Below, piece after piece: positions 15,341 through 21,169 of a stretch of 24,907 bases of DNA (positions are counted from its first letter, which is position 1; each line of letters begins with the position of its first letter). The translations under genes and the position numbers were made by a program. Below the pieces are notes generated by a model. That model had not been told where the DNA came from, searched no databases, and was given only the letters and a program-made list of their open reading frames with translations. This DNA is from a virus: IMG/VR virus record IMGVR_UViG_3300042868_002001, positions 1-24,907 of that record. One strand, 5' to 3'.

Positions 15341-15613
15341 TTAACACCAACCAAGACCCAGATTCACAGGGGTAGTTTCATAGATGCCAACAAATTTACG
15401 AGTTGAATCATCCAACTTCGCACAAGCCTCTTTAGCTTGGGCTTCAGTTGAGTAATCTAACTTTTCATTGAGTTGAGCTTTCAGGCTAACTCTGATGTAC
15501 TTGACCATCAACATCAAGTCTCTGCGAGTTGAATCCTTCTTTGTCAAAACAAGTTCATCCCAGACCTTGTCTTGATTTATTGAAACACTCCAAAATGATT
15601 TTCCAGTTTGCAT
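15341..15613 (-). CDS. 90-residue hypothetical protein
   Basis: The protein starts at 15613 behind a copy of the repeated leader, with AAAGGAAAT as ribosome binding site. It has a possible beta start (SFWSVSINQDKVWDELVLT), a basic helix (RRDLMLMVKYIRVSLKAQL), and a helical C-terminal half. No family is recognised. It stands alone between hairpins, in the first part of the minus-strand block. Confidence 0.6.
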   Translation of the reverse strand: MQTGKSFWSVSINQDKVWDELVLTKKDSTRRDLMLMVKYIRVSLKAQLNEKLDYSTEAQAKEACAKLDDSTRKFVGIYETTPVNLGLGWC

Positions 15614-15639
15614 TTTTAATTTCCTTTAAAAGACCCCGA
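15614..15639 (-). repeat. Repeated leader, copy 2
   Basis: Minus-strand CTCGGGGTCTTTTAAAGGAA, followed by ATTAAAA, precedes the ATG at 15613. It shares CGGGGTCTTTTAAA with copy 1 and GGTCTTTTAAA with copy 3. Confidence 0.6.
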
Positions 15640-15674
15640 GGGGATTGTTGTGATGTGACAGATTGCACATCTCA

Positions 15675-15693
15675 AGGCTCACCGCATGAGCCT
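15675..15693 (-). promoter_or_regulatory. Perfect 7-bp hairpin after the 15706 gene
   Basis: AGGCTCA (15675-15681) pairs with TGAGCCT (15687-15693) around a five-base loop, about 12 bases past the minus-strand stop. There is no U-tract. It resembles the hairpins after the next two minus-strand genes. Confidence 0.45.
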
Positions 15694-15705
15694 CAAGATA
15701 TGTAA

Positions 15706-15921
15706 TCAGGCAACGATGTTGAAGTGGAAATGCACTCCGTATTGCATTGCGCTAGTGCCAATGAAGCAAGGAAAGAAGCGGCCATCGGTATGAGTCAAAA
15801 CCATGTAACGCAGTTGATTCAAATCGAATTTGTCAGAGGGAAAAACTTTCTCAACAGCCTTAATTGCATTTGCAACGGTAGCGTAAGTTTTGTTAGGTGT
15901 AAGTTGAACTTGAGTTGACAT
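15706..15921 (-). CDS. 71-residue hypothetical protein, first gene of the minus block
   Basis: The protein has a helix (TYATVANAIKAVEKVF) and a conserved-looking C-terminal half (DGRFFPCFIGTSAMQYGVHF) that I associate with a small early protein of aquatic phages. Its ATG at 15921 follows repeated-leader copy 3 with AAAAGGAAA. As the gene nearest the divergent control region it should be the first one expressed leftward. Function is unknown. Confidence 0.6.
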   Translation of the reverse strand: MSTQVQLTPNKTYATVANAIKAVEKVFPSDKFDLNQLRYMVLTHTDGRFFPCFIGTSAMQYGVHFHFNIVA

Positions 15922-15948
15922 TTTGATTTCCTTTTAAAAGACCACAAG
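15922..15948 (-). repeat. Repeated leader, copy 3
   Basis: Minus-strand CTTGTGGTCTTTTAAAAGGA, followed by AATCAAA, precedes the ATG at 15921. The palindrome CTTTTAAAAG is perfect here, as in copy 1. Confidence 0.6.
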
Positions 15949-16123
15949 ATGTTTGCGGCATGGATGAATTTTGCATCAGAAATAATAAAAAACGTATTTA
16001 TTCTAAAAATATTTATAAATTCCCTTATTTTTGTACCTTTCGTTGTTTTTTTGGCACATTTGACAGCTGTCCCCTCAGGGTTTCCACTTATTTGCGTTAG
16101 CTAAACTTGCTTATAATGGCGAC
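15949..16123. promoter_or_regulatory. Divergent early control region
   Basis: This gene-free stretch separates the leftward recombination block from the rightward replication block. It is very AT-rich at 15975-16035, which offers several weak -10 boxes for leftward transcription but none with a clear -35. A perfect 10-base palindrome GACAGCTGTC (16062-16071) is a candidate operator. For rightward transcription there is TATAAT at 16112-16117, with the weak TTTGCG (16091-16096) as -35. I see no repressor gene on the leftward side. Confidence 0.55.
16112..16117 (+). promoter_or_regulatory. Rightward promoter -10 box
   Basis: TATAAT ends six bases before the ATG at 16124, so the transcript should start at or next to the start codon. 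A -35 match is weak (TATTTG at 17 bases or TTTGCG at 15). Confidence 0.5.
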
Positions 16124-16279
16124 ATGAAAAAAAATGATGCTATTAAACTTGCAGGAAGTATCAAAGAGCTTGCGCTTCTATTGGGCATTTCTCAACCCGC
16201 GATTTCCATGTGGAAAGAGGATGTGCCAAAGATGCGTGTCTTTCAACTTCGTGCTTTGAAACCTGAGTGGTTTTTGTAA
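16124..16279 (+). CDS. Cro-like helix-turn-helix regulator
   Basis: This 51-residue protein is nearly all one helix-turn-helix: SIKELALLLGISQPAISMWK (residues 12-31) followed by VPKMRVFQLRALKP. That layout matches short Cro/YdaS-type repressors. It would bind operators in the divergent region just upstream and repress early genes, possibly through GACAGCTGTC. No ribosome binding site precedes the ATG, and the -10 box is so close that the mRNA is probably leaderless, as for lambda cI from PRM. No cI-type partner lies in the window, so lysogeny cannot be judged. Confidence 0.75.
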   Translation: MKKNDAIKLAGSIKELALLLGISQPAISMWKEDVPKMRVFQLRALKPEWFL

Positions 16280-16378
16280 TTTGAAACACGGCTAGGATGG
16301 ATTAATTACCCATCTGAAAAGAGTTCTCCCCCTCTCCTGCCGAGGTTTCTTTTAGGGGGCTGTTTGAAAAGGGCGGCT
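16280..16378 (+). promoter_or_regulatory. Structured gap before the replication gene
   Basis: The 99-base gap holds two possible stems: GATGG with CCATC around 16297-16315, and CCCCCT with AGGGGG (about 16328-16359) around a 20-base loop. No U-run follows. They may modulate translation of the replication gene or weaken read-through from the regulator. Confidence 0.3.
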
Positions 16379-17131
16379 ATGCACTATTACCAGTTCAACA
16401 TTGGTGACTACCACACGCACACACTACATCTGAACGAGATGGAGGATTTGGCTTATCGCCGAATGCTTGATTGGTGCTACTTACATGAAAAAGAATTGCC
16501 ATTGGACTACGAGCAGATCGCAAGACTGATTCGTATGCGGTCGCACACCGATTGCATTGCGGTCGTAGTGCAAGAGTTCTTTACGCGACACAATGATGGT
16601 TGGATCAGCGAGAGGGTATTGCAGGAAATTGAACACTACAAAGCAAAAATTGAACAGGCATCAAGGGCGGGTAAGGCATCTGCTGAACGAAGAGCCAACG
16701 TCAGTCCAACGGGCGTTCAACCAACCAATAACCAACAACCAATAACTAACAACCAACAACCATTAGATATAGATGCTATCGCATCTTTGCCGGAAGAGGG
16801 TCTTCCACCCTGTCCACACAAAGAGATTATTCAGTTATACAAGAAGCATTTGCCGCACCTGACACAGCCGCGAGTTTGGGAAGGGAATAGGCAGACAGTT
16901 TTGAAAAGCCGATGGATACAAGCCTCAAAGCCATCAAATTATTCCCCTGATGGTTACAAGACGCGGGAAAGTGGGTTGAAGTGGTGGGATAGTTTCTTTG
17001 GTTACATTGCCAATGATTCATCTTTGAACAACGGCTTTAAAAGCAAAGATAGAACATGGTTGCCTGATTTGGAGTGGATAACTACCGCATCAAATTTTGC
17101 AAAAATAATAGATGGGAAATATGCAAAATGA
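16379..17131 (+). CDS. DUF1376 replication protein
   Basis: The ATG at 16379 follows AAAAGGG and gives 250 residues; a TTG at 16364 would overlap that site. Residues 1-100 match DUF1376 (YdaU): YYQFNIGDYHTHTLHLNEME, DLAYRRMLDWCYLHEKELPL and GWISERVLQEIEHYK. This winged-helix domain is found in phage replisome organisers. Residues 112-129 are an Asn/Gln/Pro repeat linker. The C-terminus (RTWLPDLEWITTASNFAKI) is the conserved tail of many phage replication initiators. It should bind the origin and recruit the host helicase machinery, since no helicase, loader or polymerase gene is seen nearby. Confidence 0.82.
   Translation: MHYYQFNIGDYHTHTLHLNEMEDLAYRRMLDWCYLHEKELPLDYEQIARLIRMRSHTDCIAVVVQEFFTRHNDGWISERVLQEIEHYKAKIEQASRAGKASAERRANVSPTGVQPTNNQQPITNNQQPLDIDAIASLPEEGLPPCPHKEIIQLYKKHLPHLTQPRVWEGNRQTVLKSRWIQASKPSNYSPDGYKTRESGLKWWDSFFGYIANDSSLNNGFKSKDRTWLPDLEWITTASNFAKIIDGKYAK
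16723..16764 (+). repeat. Tandem repeats within the replication gene, iteron-like
   Basis: Six tandem heptamers of consensus AACCAAY occur here, or equally two 21-base units (16723-16743 and 16744-16764) that match at 18 of 21 positions. Because 21 bases is about two helical turns, they could be binding sites for the protein encoded around them, like the iterons inside lambda O. In the protein they appear as two copies of TNNQQP in the linker. Confidence 0.5.
16771..16786 (+). other. Small hairpin next to the tandem repeats
   Basis: AGATGC and GCATCT form a perfect 6-base stem with loop TATC, seven bases after the repeats and next to a short AT-rich stretch. It could be part of an origin or merely coding sequence. 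Confidence 0.3.
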
Positions 17132-17217
17132 GTAACAGGATTATTTTCACCGCATTTTTTTTAATGCTAGTTATTTTTTGGTCATGGGTATTACACCTAG
17201 TTTGGAGTCGCGGATGA
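17128..17217 (+). CDS. 29-residue membrane protein
   Basis: This frame is linked by ATGA overlaps to both neighbours (17128-17131 and 17214-17217). It encodes one hydrophobic helix (IIFTAFFLMLVIFWSWVLHL) with basic residues at the N-terminus and near the C-terminus. Coupling supports translation. Function is unknown. Confidence 0.45.
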   Translation: MSNRIIFTAFFLMLVIFWSWVLHLVWSRG

Positions 17218-17450
17218 CACAAGATGAAATTATTGAGATGGCTAGGCAGTCGGGGCTTGTAGGTAAGCCTACATACACGGAAGGGCTTGTGGCATTTGCT
17301 AATTTAGTAACGCAGAGAGAGCGTGAGGCGTGTGCAATGGTGTGTGAGTTGCTTTCGCTTGAATGGGAAGACCAGCCAGAAATAGCGCAAATAGAATCGG
17401 CAACTAAATTGGACTGCGCTTTAGCCATCCGAGCAAGGGGACAAGGATGA
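17214..17450 (+). CDS. 78-residue nin-region hypothetical protein
   Basis: The ATG at 17214 is chosen for its overlap with the preceding stop. The pattern MTQDEIIEMARQSGL, then FANLVTQREREACAMVCELL and a C-terminal CALAIRARGQG is widespread in small phage proteins of unknown function. It is helical and acidic, without a membrane segment. It overlaps the next gene by four bases. Confidence 0.65.
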   Translation: MTQDEIIEMARQSGLVGKPTYTEGLVAFANLVTQREREACAMVCELLSLEWEDQPEIAQIESATKLDCALAIRARGQG

Positions 17451-17689
17451 CACCAAAACAAGAAGAAGCGTTGCGTGAATATCTGCAAGAGGTCATAACG
17501 CCATTGATTGAGCAGGTACTTGTCAAGAAGTTGGGGCAAGCAATGACGTTTGCAAAAGAAGAACTTATTCAATCAAAACGTGAATGGCAAGGGCTGACAG
17601 AAGATGACCGAGATGCGATTTTGAGATCAGACGGCAGTATCTTTGATTTTACTGAGGCGATATTAAAAGCCAAAAATAACAGGCAATAA
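17447..17689 (+). CDS. 80-residue nin-region hypothetical protein
   Basis: The ATGA overlap fixes the start. The protein is helical and charged, with EWQGLTEDDRDAILRS near residues 46-61, a motif I associate with small proteins of nin-like regions. Function is unknown. Confidence 0.6.
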   Translation: MTPKQEEALREYLQEVITPLIEQVLVKKLGQAMTFAKEELIQSKREWQGLTEDDRDAILRSDGSIFDFTEAILKAKNNRQ

Positions 17690-17725
17690 TCTTAAACAGA
17701 ACAGATTTATTCAAAAGGCAAAATT

Positions 17726-17956
17726 ATGAGCTTCGCAAAACCTGAATCAAAAAGAAAAGACGAATTTGAGTTTTCCACATACTGCTCTGTTGATGGATGT
17801 GGATACAGATGGGCAGTTCATTGCGATGGTGATAAGCCTAAATGCTCACATCATCAATGGCAAAGTGATAGACCTCAAAAGAAATCATTTACATCATTGC
17901 CTGACTTAAAGCCTAAAACTGTTGCTCAATGGTATGAAGAAAAGGATGAGTTCTAA
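17726..17956 (+). CDS. Small zinc-ribbon-like protein
   Basis: This 76-residue protein has C20-x4-C25, then C33, C40, H42 and H43 (CSVDGCGYRWAV, then KPKCSHHQW), a likely metal-binding knuckle. The N-terminus is basic and the C-terminus charged (TVAQWYEEKDEF). AAAAGGC precedes the ATG. The pattern recurs in small early phage proteins of unknown role; nucleic acid binding is plausible. The next gene starts on its last base. Confidence 0.6.
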   Translation: MSFAKPESKRKDEFEFSTYCSVDGCGYRWAVHCDGDKPKCSHHQWQSDRPQKKSFTSLPDLKPKTVAQWYEEKDEF

Positions 17957-18186
17957 TGAACTATTTTGATGCAATGAGAATTCTAGATAAAGTAGCTGAT
18001 GGCTCAACATATCCTGAAAAAATAATTAACTTAGCTTTAGAAATTACAGGCGATTTAGATGGACAAGGAACTCCTCAAAGATTCAGAAGCTCGGGAGTGG
18101 ATTGCAAGATACAGGAAGAAGCAACTGGAAGAAGGCAAGGGCGAAGCGTTAGAGTGGTGGAGCAAGACTTTGGCAGACATATCTAA
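17956..18186 (+). CDS. Small hypothetical protein with an extended, dual-coded C-terminus
   Basis: The start shares a base with the preceding stop. Residues 1-36 (MNYFDAMRILDKVADGSTYP, then LALEITGDLD) fit a short protein I associate with freshwater phages, which usually ends near the GDLD motif. Here the frame runs 40 residues further through the beginning of the next gene. The extra part is Arg/Gln-rich, unlike the first half, so it may be read-through after loss of an old stop. Function is unknown. Confidence 0.55.
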   Translation: MNYFDAMRILDKVADGSTYPEKIINLALEITGDLDGQGTPQRFRSSGVDCKIQEEATGRRQGRSVRVVEQDFGRHI

Positions 18187-18271
18187 GAGGCGCGGCCAAT
18201 CAGCGGCTGATGATCTGAGAAAAAGAATGAATATTCAAAGGAAAAAAAATGCAACAAGAAATCAACATTGA
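18059..18271 (+). CDS. 70-residue basic helical nin-region protein
   Basis: The gene starts 128 bases before the end of the preceding frame. Residues 8-45 (SEAREWIARYRKKQLEEGKG, then EWWSKTLADISKRRG) and the end (ADDLRKRMNI) match a pattern common to small phage proteins of this region, so this frame is the better supported of the two. It is basic and helical, which fits nucleic acid binding. Function is unknown. Confidence 0.65.
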   Translation: MDKELLKDSEAREWIARYRKKQLEEGKGEALEWWSKTLADISKRRGQSAADDLRKRMNIQRKKNATRNQH

Positions 18272-18425
18272 AGCATTGTTAATGAAAGAGCGTGAACAAT
18301 GCGTTATTGAATTGCTTAGATGCTTTGTCACAACTGATCAGATGCCAACATCCCGCGATGCTGTCACACACAATGAGGCGGTCAAAGAATGTATTGAAGC
18401 TTTGATTGCGAGGAAAGACAAATGA
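18249..18425 (+). CDS. 58-residue hypothetical protein
   Basis: AAAGGA lies seven bases before the ATG at 18249, a strong site. The protein is helical (MKEREQCVIELLRCF, then AVKECIEALIARKDK) with three cysteines, and has no membrane segment. It overlaps the preceding gene by 23 bases and the next by four. Function is unknown. Confidence 0.55.
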   Translation: MQQEINIEALLMKEREQCVIELLRCFVTTDQMPTSRDAVTHNEAVKECIEALIARKDK

Positions 18426-18688
18426 GATATGCCGCAAGAGTGGATGCAAATCAGGCAGAAATAGTCAAAGCCTTGCGTGATGTTGGCGCATTTGTTTGGA
18501 TTATTGGTTTGCCTGTGGATTTGCTAGTTGGCTATAAAGGCCATACATTCTTGATGGAAATCAAAACAAATTCTAAGAAGAAATTAACGGACTTGCAGAT
18601 AGATTTCTTTTCTGGTTGGGATGGCGGCATAGTTTGCAGGATTGATAGTGCTGAATCGGCTTTGAGAATGATTGGAGTGGCCAAATGA
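18422..18688 (+). CDS. VRR-NUC-like nuclease (PD-(D/E)xK fold)
   Basis: This 88-residue protein matches a compact phage nuclease of the VRR-NUC or Holliday-junction-resolvase-like type. ARVDANQAEIVKALRDVGAF (residues 5-24) is followed by PVDLLVG with D33, then FLMEIKT with E46 and K48, the metal site, and KLTDLQIDFF. It probably cuts branched or damaged DNA during phage recombination. It lies directly before NinB, another recombination protein. The usual PDLL motif here reads PVDLL, a small variation. Length is normal for this short class. Confidence 0.8.
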   Translation: MRYAARVDANQAEIVKALRDVGAFVWIIGLPVDLLVGYKGHTFLMEIKTNSKKKLTDLQIDFFSGWDGGIVCRIDSAESALRMIGVAK

Positions 18689-19098
18689 TCTATCACCTTG
18701 AAACCGCAGAGCAAGCAACATCTTTGATGCAAACTTTATGGCCAAAAGTAAAAACAGCATTACAGGCGGGGAGGAAACTTTCCCTTGAAATCAAGCCTGA
18801 GAAAAAAAGCCGCGACCAAGAAGAAAAATATCACGCAATGATTGGCGAAGTTGCCAAGCAAGCACAGCACGTCGGAAGCCGATGGAGTTCCGAAGATTTC
18901 AAACGCTTATTGATTGACCAATGGGCAAATGAAACAAATCGCAAGATCGGGCGACTCGTTCAAAGTTTAGACGGAGAACGTATTGTTCAACTTGGGATGC
19001 AATCGCGCAAATTCTCAAAAGAAGATGCAAGCGAATTTATTGAATGGTTGGAAGCATGGGGTGCAACCAACGGAATTGTTTTTTCAAAAGGGGAATGA
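18685..19098 (+). CDS. ninB: NinB recombination protein
   Basis: This 137-residue protein fits the NinB/Orf family. The typical core is RDQEEKYHAMIGEVAKQ (residues 43-59) followed by WSSEDFKRLLIDQWANE (67-83), with a C-terminal EFIEWLEAWGA. In lambda, Orf (NinB) binds single-stranded DNA and SSB and replaces host RecFOR in Red recombination. Here it can serve the ERF/exonuclease pair and may contact the SSB-tip protein. It overlaps the nuclease gene by four bases. Confidence 0.88.
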   Translation: MIYHLETAEQATSLMQTLWPKVKTALQAGRKLSLEIKPEKKSRDQEEKYHAMIGEVAKQAQHVGSRWSSEDFKRLLIDQWANETNRKIGRLVQSLDGERIVQLGMQSRKFSKEDASEFIEWLEAWGATNGIVFSKGE

Positions 19099-19099
19099 A

Positions 19100-19330
19100 A
19101 TGTATAAGTATACTTACTACACAACTATTGGCGAGGGTTTAGAGCCTGTTTATATTGAAATTGAATTTGACAGAGATGAGGATTCAACATTTGATAGAAG
19201 TATCGTTTCAATTAAATTAGGACAGACAGAAATTAGCGGATGCTTTACGGCTGAAGTTTTAGACGATCTTGCCAAACAAGGTGCTGATCTTTATATGGCC
19301 GAAATTTCCTCTGGAGAGCAAAATGTCTAA
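19100..19330 (+). CDS. 76-residue acidic hypothetical protein
   Basis: The ATG follows AAAAGGGG by eight bases. The protein is acidic and beta-rich at the start (YKYTYYTTIGEGLEPVYIEI), with a helical end (EVLDDLAKQGADLYMAEI). No family is recognised. It overlaps the next gene by eight bases. Confidence 0.55.
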   Translation: MYKYTYYTTIGEGLEPVYIEIEFDRDEDSTFDRSIVSIKLGQTEISGCFTAEVLDDLAKQGADLYMAEISSGEQNV

Positions 19331-19493
19331 AAGAATAACATTGCCAATAACGCAGAACTTGAATGATGTCCGCGAACAGATCAAGTCTGACATGGGTATT
19401 GAATTAACTTACACGCAACTAATTGATTTTCTGATTCATTTTTACCTGAACAAGTCAGGCCAACCAAAAACGCAATGGAGGGCAATAAAATGA
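19323..19493 (+). CDS. Small ribbon-helix-helix-like protein
   Basis: This 56-residue protein has a short strand (KRITLPIT), a helix (NDVREQIKSDMG) and a second helix (YTQLIDFLIHFYL), the order of a ribbon-helix-helix DNA-binding fold. It resembles small phage proteins of this region. A regulatory role is possible; the fold is an inference from pattern. It overlaps both neighbours. Confidence 0.5.
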   Translation: MSKRITLPITQNLNDVREQIKSDMGIELTYTQLIDFLIHFYLNKSGQPKTQWRAIK

Positions 19494-19651
19494 AGACTTT
19501 TGCAATATCTTTTTGCGTATCTTATTTTTTTGCGGCATTTATAAATTGGCAATTTGACCCATCTGAATGGAGCGAGTTTGCGAGATTTGCTTTTTTGCTT
19601 TTTGGCTTCACTATTTTTGGCATGGTCAACGCTTCAAAGAAAAATAAATAA
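19490..19651 (+). CDS. 53-residue protein with two hydrophobic segments
   Basis: The ATGA overlap fixes the start at 19490. Two hydrophobic stretches (FAISFCVSYFFAAFI and FARFAFLLFGFTIFGMV) flank an acidic loop, and the C-terminus is basic (NASKKNK). It is a small two-pass membrane protein by appearance. Function is unknown. Confidence 0.5.
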   Translation: MKTFAISFCVSYFFAAFINWQFDPSEWSEFARFAFLLFGFTIFGMVNASKKNK

Positions 19652-19654
19652 ATC

Positions 19655-20113
19655 ATGCGAAAGAAAACAAAAAGAAAGCATTGGGGTTTAGTGAATCCAA
19701 TTGAACACGCCATCACAGGCGTAGCATTGATTGAACGCAAAGATTTGAATAAATTGCGTTTGACAGAACTCACAGCATTAGACGCAATGATTCGAGGCAT
19801 GGGTACTGTTCAGGATTGGCGTACTCTGGTGGATGTTCTGAATCTGACTGAGATGATGGCAAGCAATGGCATAGGACACGAAGCCTTGGAGACCTGTGCC
19901 GTAGCACAGACAGCATTGCATGAATCTGCAATACGCTATGAAAGAACAAAAAAAATGGGATTGAGTGGCATCGGAATCAAAGCGATCAGGGATTTGCTTG
20001 AATATGCCGATCTCCAACAGGCAAGTATTCCTAGATGCGATTTTGAAAAGATGATTCAGAAAACCAAAAACTACATTAAATCTAGGAACGACAAAGTTGT
20101 TGAAATAGCATGA
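19655..20113 (+). CDS. Conserved phage protein of unknown function
   Basis: This 152-residue protein has a basic start (RKKTKRKHWGLVNPIEHAIT), then a helical body (LTALDAMIRGMGTVQDWRTL, MMASNGIGHEALETCAVAQ) and a second helical part. The layout resembles a protein common in the nin-like region of betaproteobacterial phages, which has no assigned function. It overlaps the YbcO-like gene by four bases. A role in nucleic acid metabolism is suggested by position only. Confidence 0.6.
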   Translation: MRKKTKRKHWGLVNPIEHAITGVALIERKDLNKLRLTELTALDAMIRGMGTVQDWRTLVDVLNLTEMMASNGIGHEALETCAVAQTALHESAIRYERTKKMGLSGIGIKAIRDLLEYADLQQASIPRCDFEKMIQKTKNYIKSRNDKVVEIA

Positions 20114-20457
20114 GATTCCCAAAACATCAATACATCCGTAGCACCACTTTGCTCCGCAATGCAAGAGAAATTGCTTGTCAGCATTGTGGTGCTGATGACG
20201 GAACTGTAGTTGCCGCACATACTAATTTCGGAGGCGGCAAAGGGCGTTCAATCAAAGCTGACGACAACCTGATTGCAAGCCTCTGCTACAGATGCCACAT
20301 GGAGATCGACCAAGGTAGCAACTTGTCCAAAGAGGAAAGGCAAATACTCTGGCAGAAGGCTCATCGCAAGACTGTTCAGCGTTTGGTGATGCTTCAATTA
20401 TGGCCTCACAACATTGCAGTCCCTGATTTGCAAAATTATTTTGAAAAAGAGCGATGA
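20110..20457 (+). CDS. YbcO-like (DUF1364) predicted nuclease
   Basis: This 115-residue protein has a treble-clef zinc pattern: C23-x2-C26, an AAH with H37, GKGRSIKADDN (44-53), then C59-x2-C62-H63 and EID. This is the HNH-like core of YbcO/DUF1364, which in lambdoid prophages lies in the nin region. It is expected to cut DNA or RNA in recombination or repair. The usual family length is about 95-115 residues. It is the last gene before a promoter-bearing gap. Confidence 0.75.
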   Translation: MRFPKHQYIRSTTLLRNAREIACQHCGADDGTVVAAHTNFGGGKGRSIKADDNLIASLCYRCHMEIDQGSNLSKEERQILWQKAHRKTVQRLVMLQLWPHNIAVPDLQNYFEKER

Positions 20458-20562
20458 GGGGGGGGGTGGGGGTCAGGCATACAGAAAAAAAAATTAGGGG
20501 GTGTCTTGTTTGGGAATATATAAGGTATATGCTAAGATTCCTTATCTAATCAGAAGGTGTAT
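20458..20562 (+). promoter_or_regulatory. G-tract and candidate promoter before the modification operon
   Basis: The gap begins with nine G, one T and five G (20458-20472), and another run of five G lies near 20497, so a G-quadruplex in the non-template strand is possible. A sigma70-type promoter candidate follows: TTGTTT (20506-20511), a 16-base spacer and TATGCT (20528-20533), with a start near 20540. AGAAGG precedes the next ATG. This is the largest gap in the right block and the likely start of a separate transcript. Confidence 0.5.
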
Positions 20563-21168
20563 ATGACAAACAAATTGGCAATCAAATATAAGACAACTGA
20601 ACAGTTGATTCCTTATGCACTCAACAGCCGCACACACTCTGAATCGCAAATTGCACAATTAGCCGCAAGTATCCGTGAGTTCGGGTTCACAAACCCTGTC
20701 CTGTTGGATGGCGAGAATGGCATCTTGGCAGGGCATGGTCGGGTAATGGCGGCAAGATTGTTGAAGTTGGAAAGCGTTCCGACTATTGAAATTTCACATC
20801 TGACAGCAACTCAGAAAAAGGCTTATGTCATTGCTGACAACAAATTGGCTCTGAATGCAGGGTGGGACATGGATATTCTTGGCCTTGAAATTGAAGAATT
20901 GAAAAATTGTGACTTTGAAATTGAATTGCTCGGTTTTGATGAATCAGAACTGGCTAAAAGCGCAATTGATTATTCTGTCCTTGATGATGAGGATGTTGAT
21001 GACAAGATTCAAGACATGGCTGATGGTGTCAGAAAGGCAATACAAATTGAATTTGAGCCTGAACACTATTCTGAAGCGCAAGAACTGGTGAAATATTGGC
21101 GCGGTCAGAACGCTTATGTCGGATACATGATCTTGGATTTCCTGCGAAAACAAAAAGATAAAGTTTGA
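20563..21168 (+). CDS. ParB-like nuclease domain protein
   Basis: The ATG at 20563 has AAGG five bases upstream and gives 201 residues; a GTG at 20557 overlaps that site. Residues 12-100 are a ParB/sulfiredoxin-like domain: YALNSRTHSESQIAQLAASI, VLLDGENGILAGHGRVMAAR with GHGR at 57-60, then YVIADNKLALNAGWD. In phages this domain is often fused to a DNA methyltransferase, but here the protein ends after a 100-residue acidic tail with no methyltransferase motif. It may bind or nick DNA and guide the modification enzymes encoded downstream, or act in packaging. It starts the cassette. Confidence 0.8.
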   Translation: MTNKLAIKYKTTEQLIPYALNSRTHSESQIAQLAASIREFGFTNPVLLDGENGILAGHGRVMAARLLKLESVPTIEISHLTATQKKAYVIADNKLALNAGWDMDILGLEIEELKNCDFEIELLGFDESELAKSAIDYSVLDDEDVDDKIQDMADGVRKAIQIEFEPEHYSEAQELVKYWRGQNAYVGYMILDFLRKQKDKV

Positions 21169-21169
21169 A

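Noticed and set aside
15922-16123. A lysogeny switch with a cI-type repressor and integrase
   Set aside because: Only a Cro-like gene is present; no integrase, cI-type protein or attachment site is visible in the window.
16723-16764. CRISPR-like short repeats
   Set aside because: The repeats are tandem with no unique spacers and lie inside a protein-coding linker.
19778-20218. 146-residue minus-strand frame opposite the 19655 and YbcO-like genes
   Set aside because: It is antisense to two genes with better family resemblance and overlap coupling; no minus-strand genes lie nearby.
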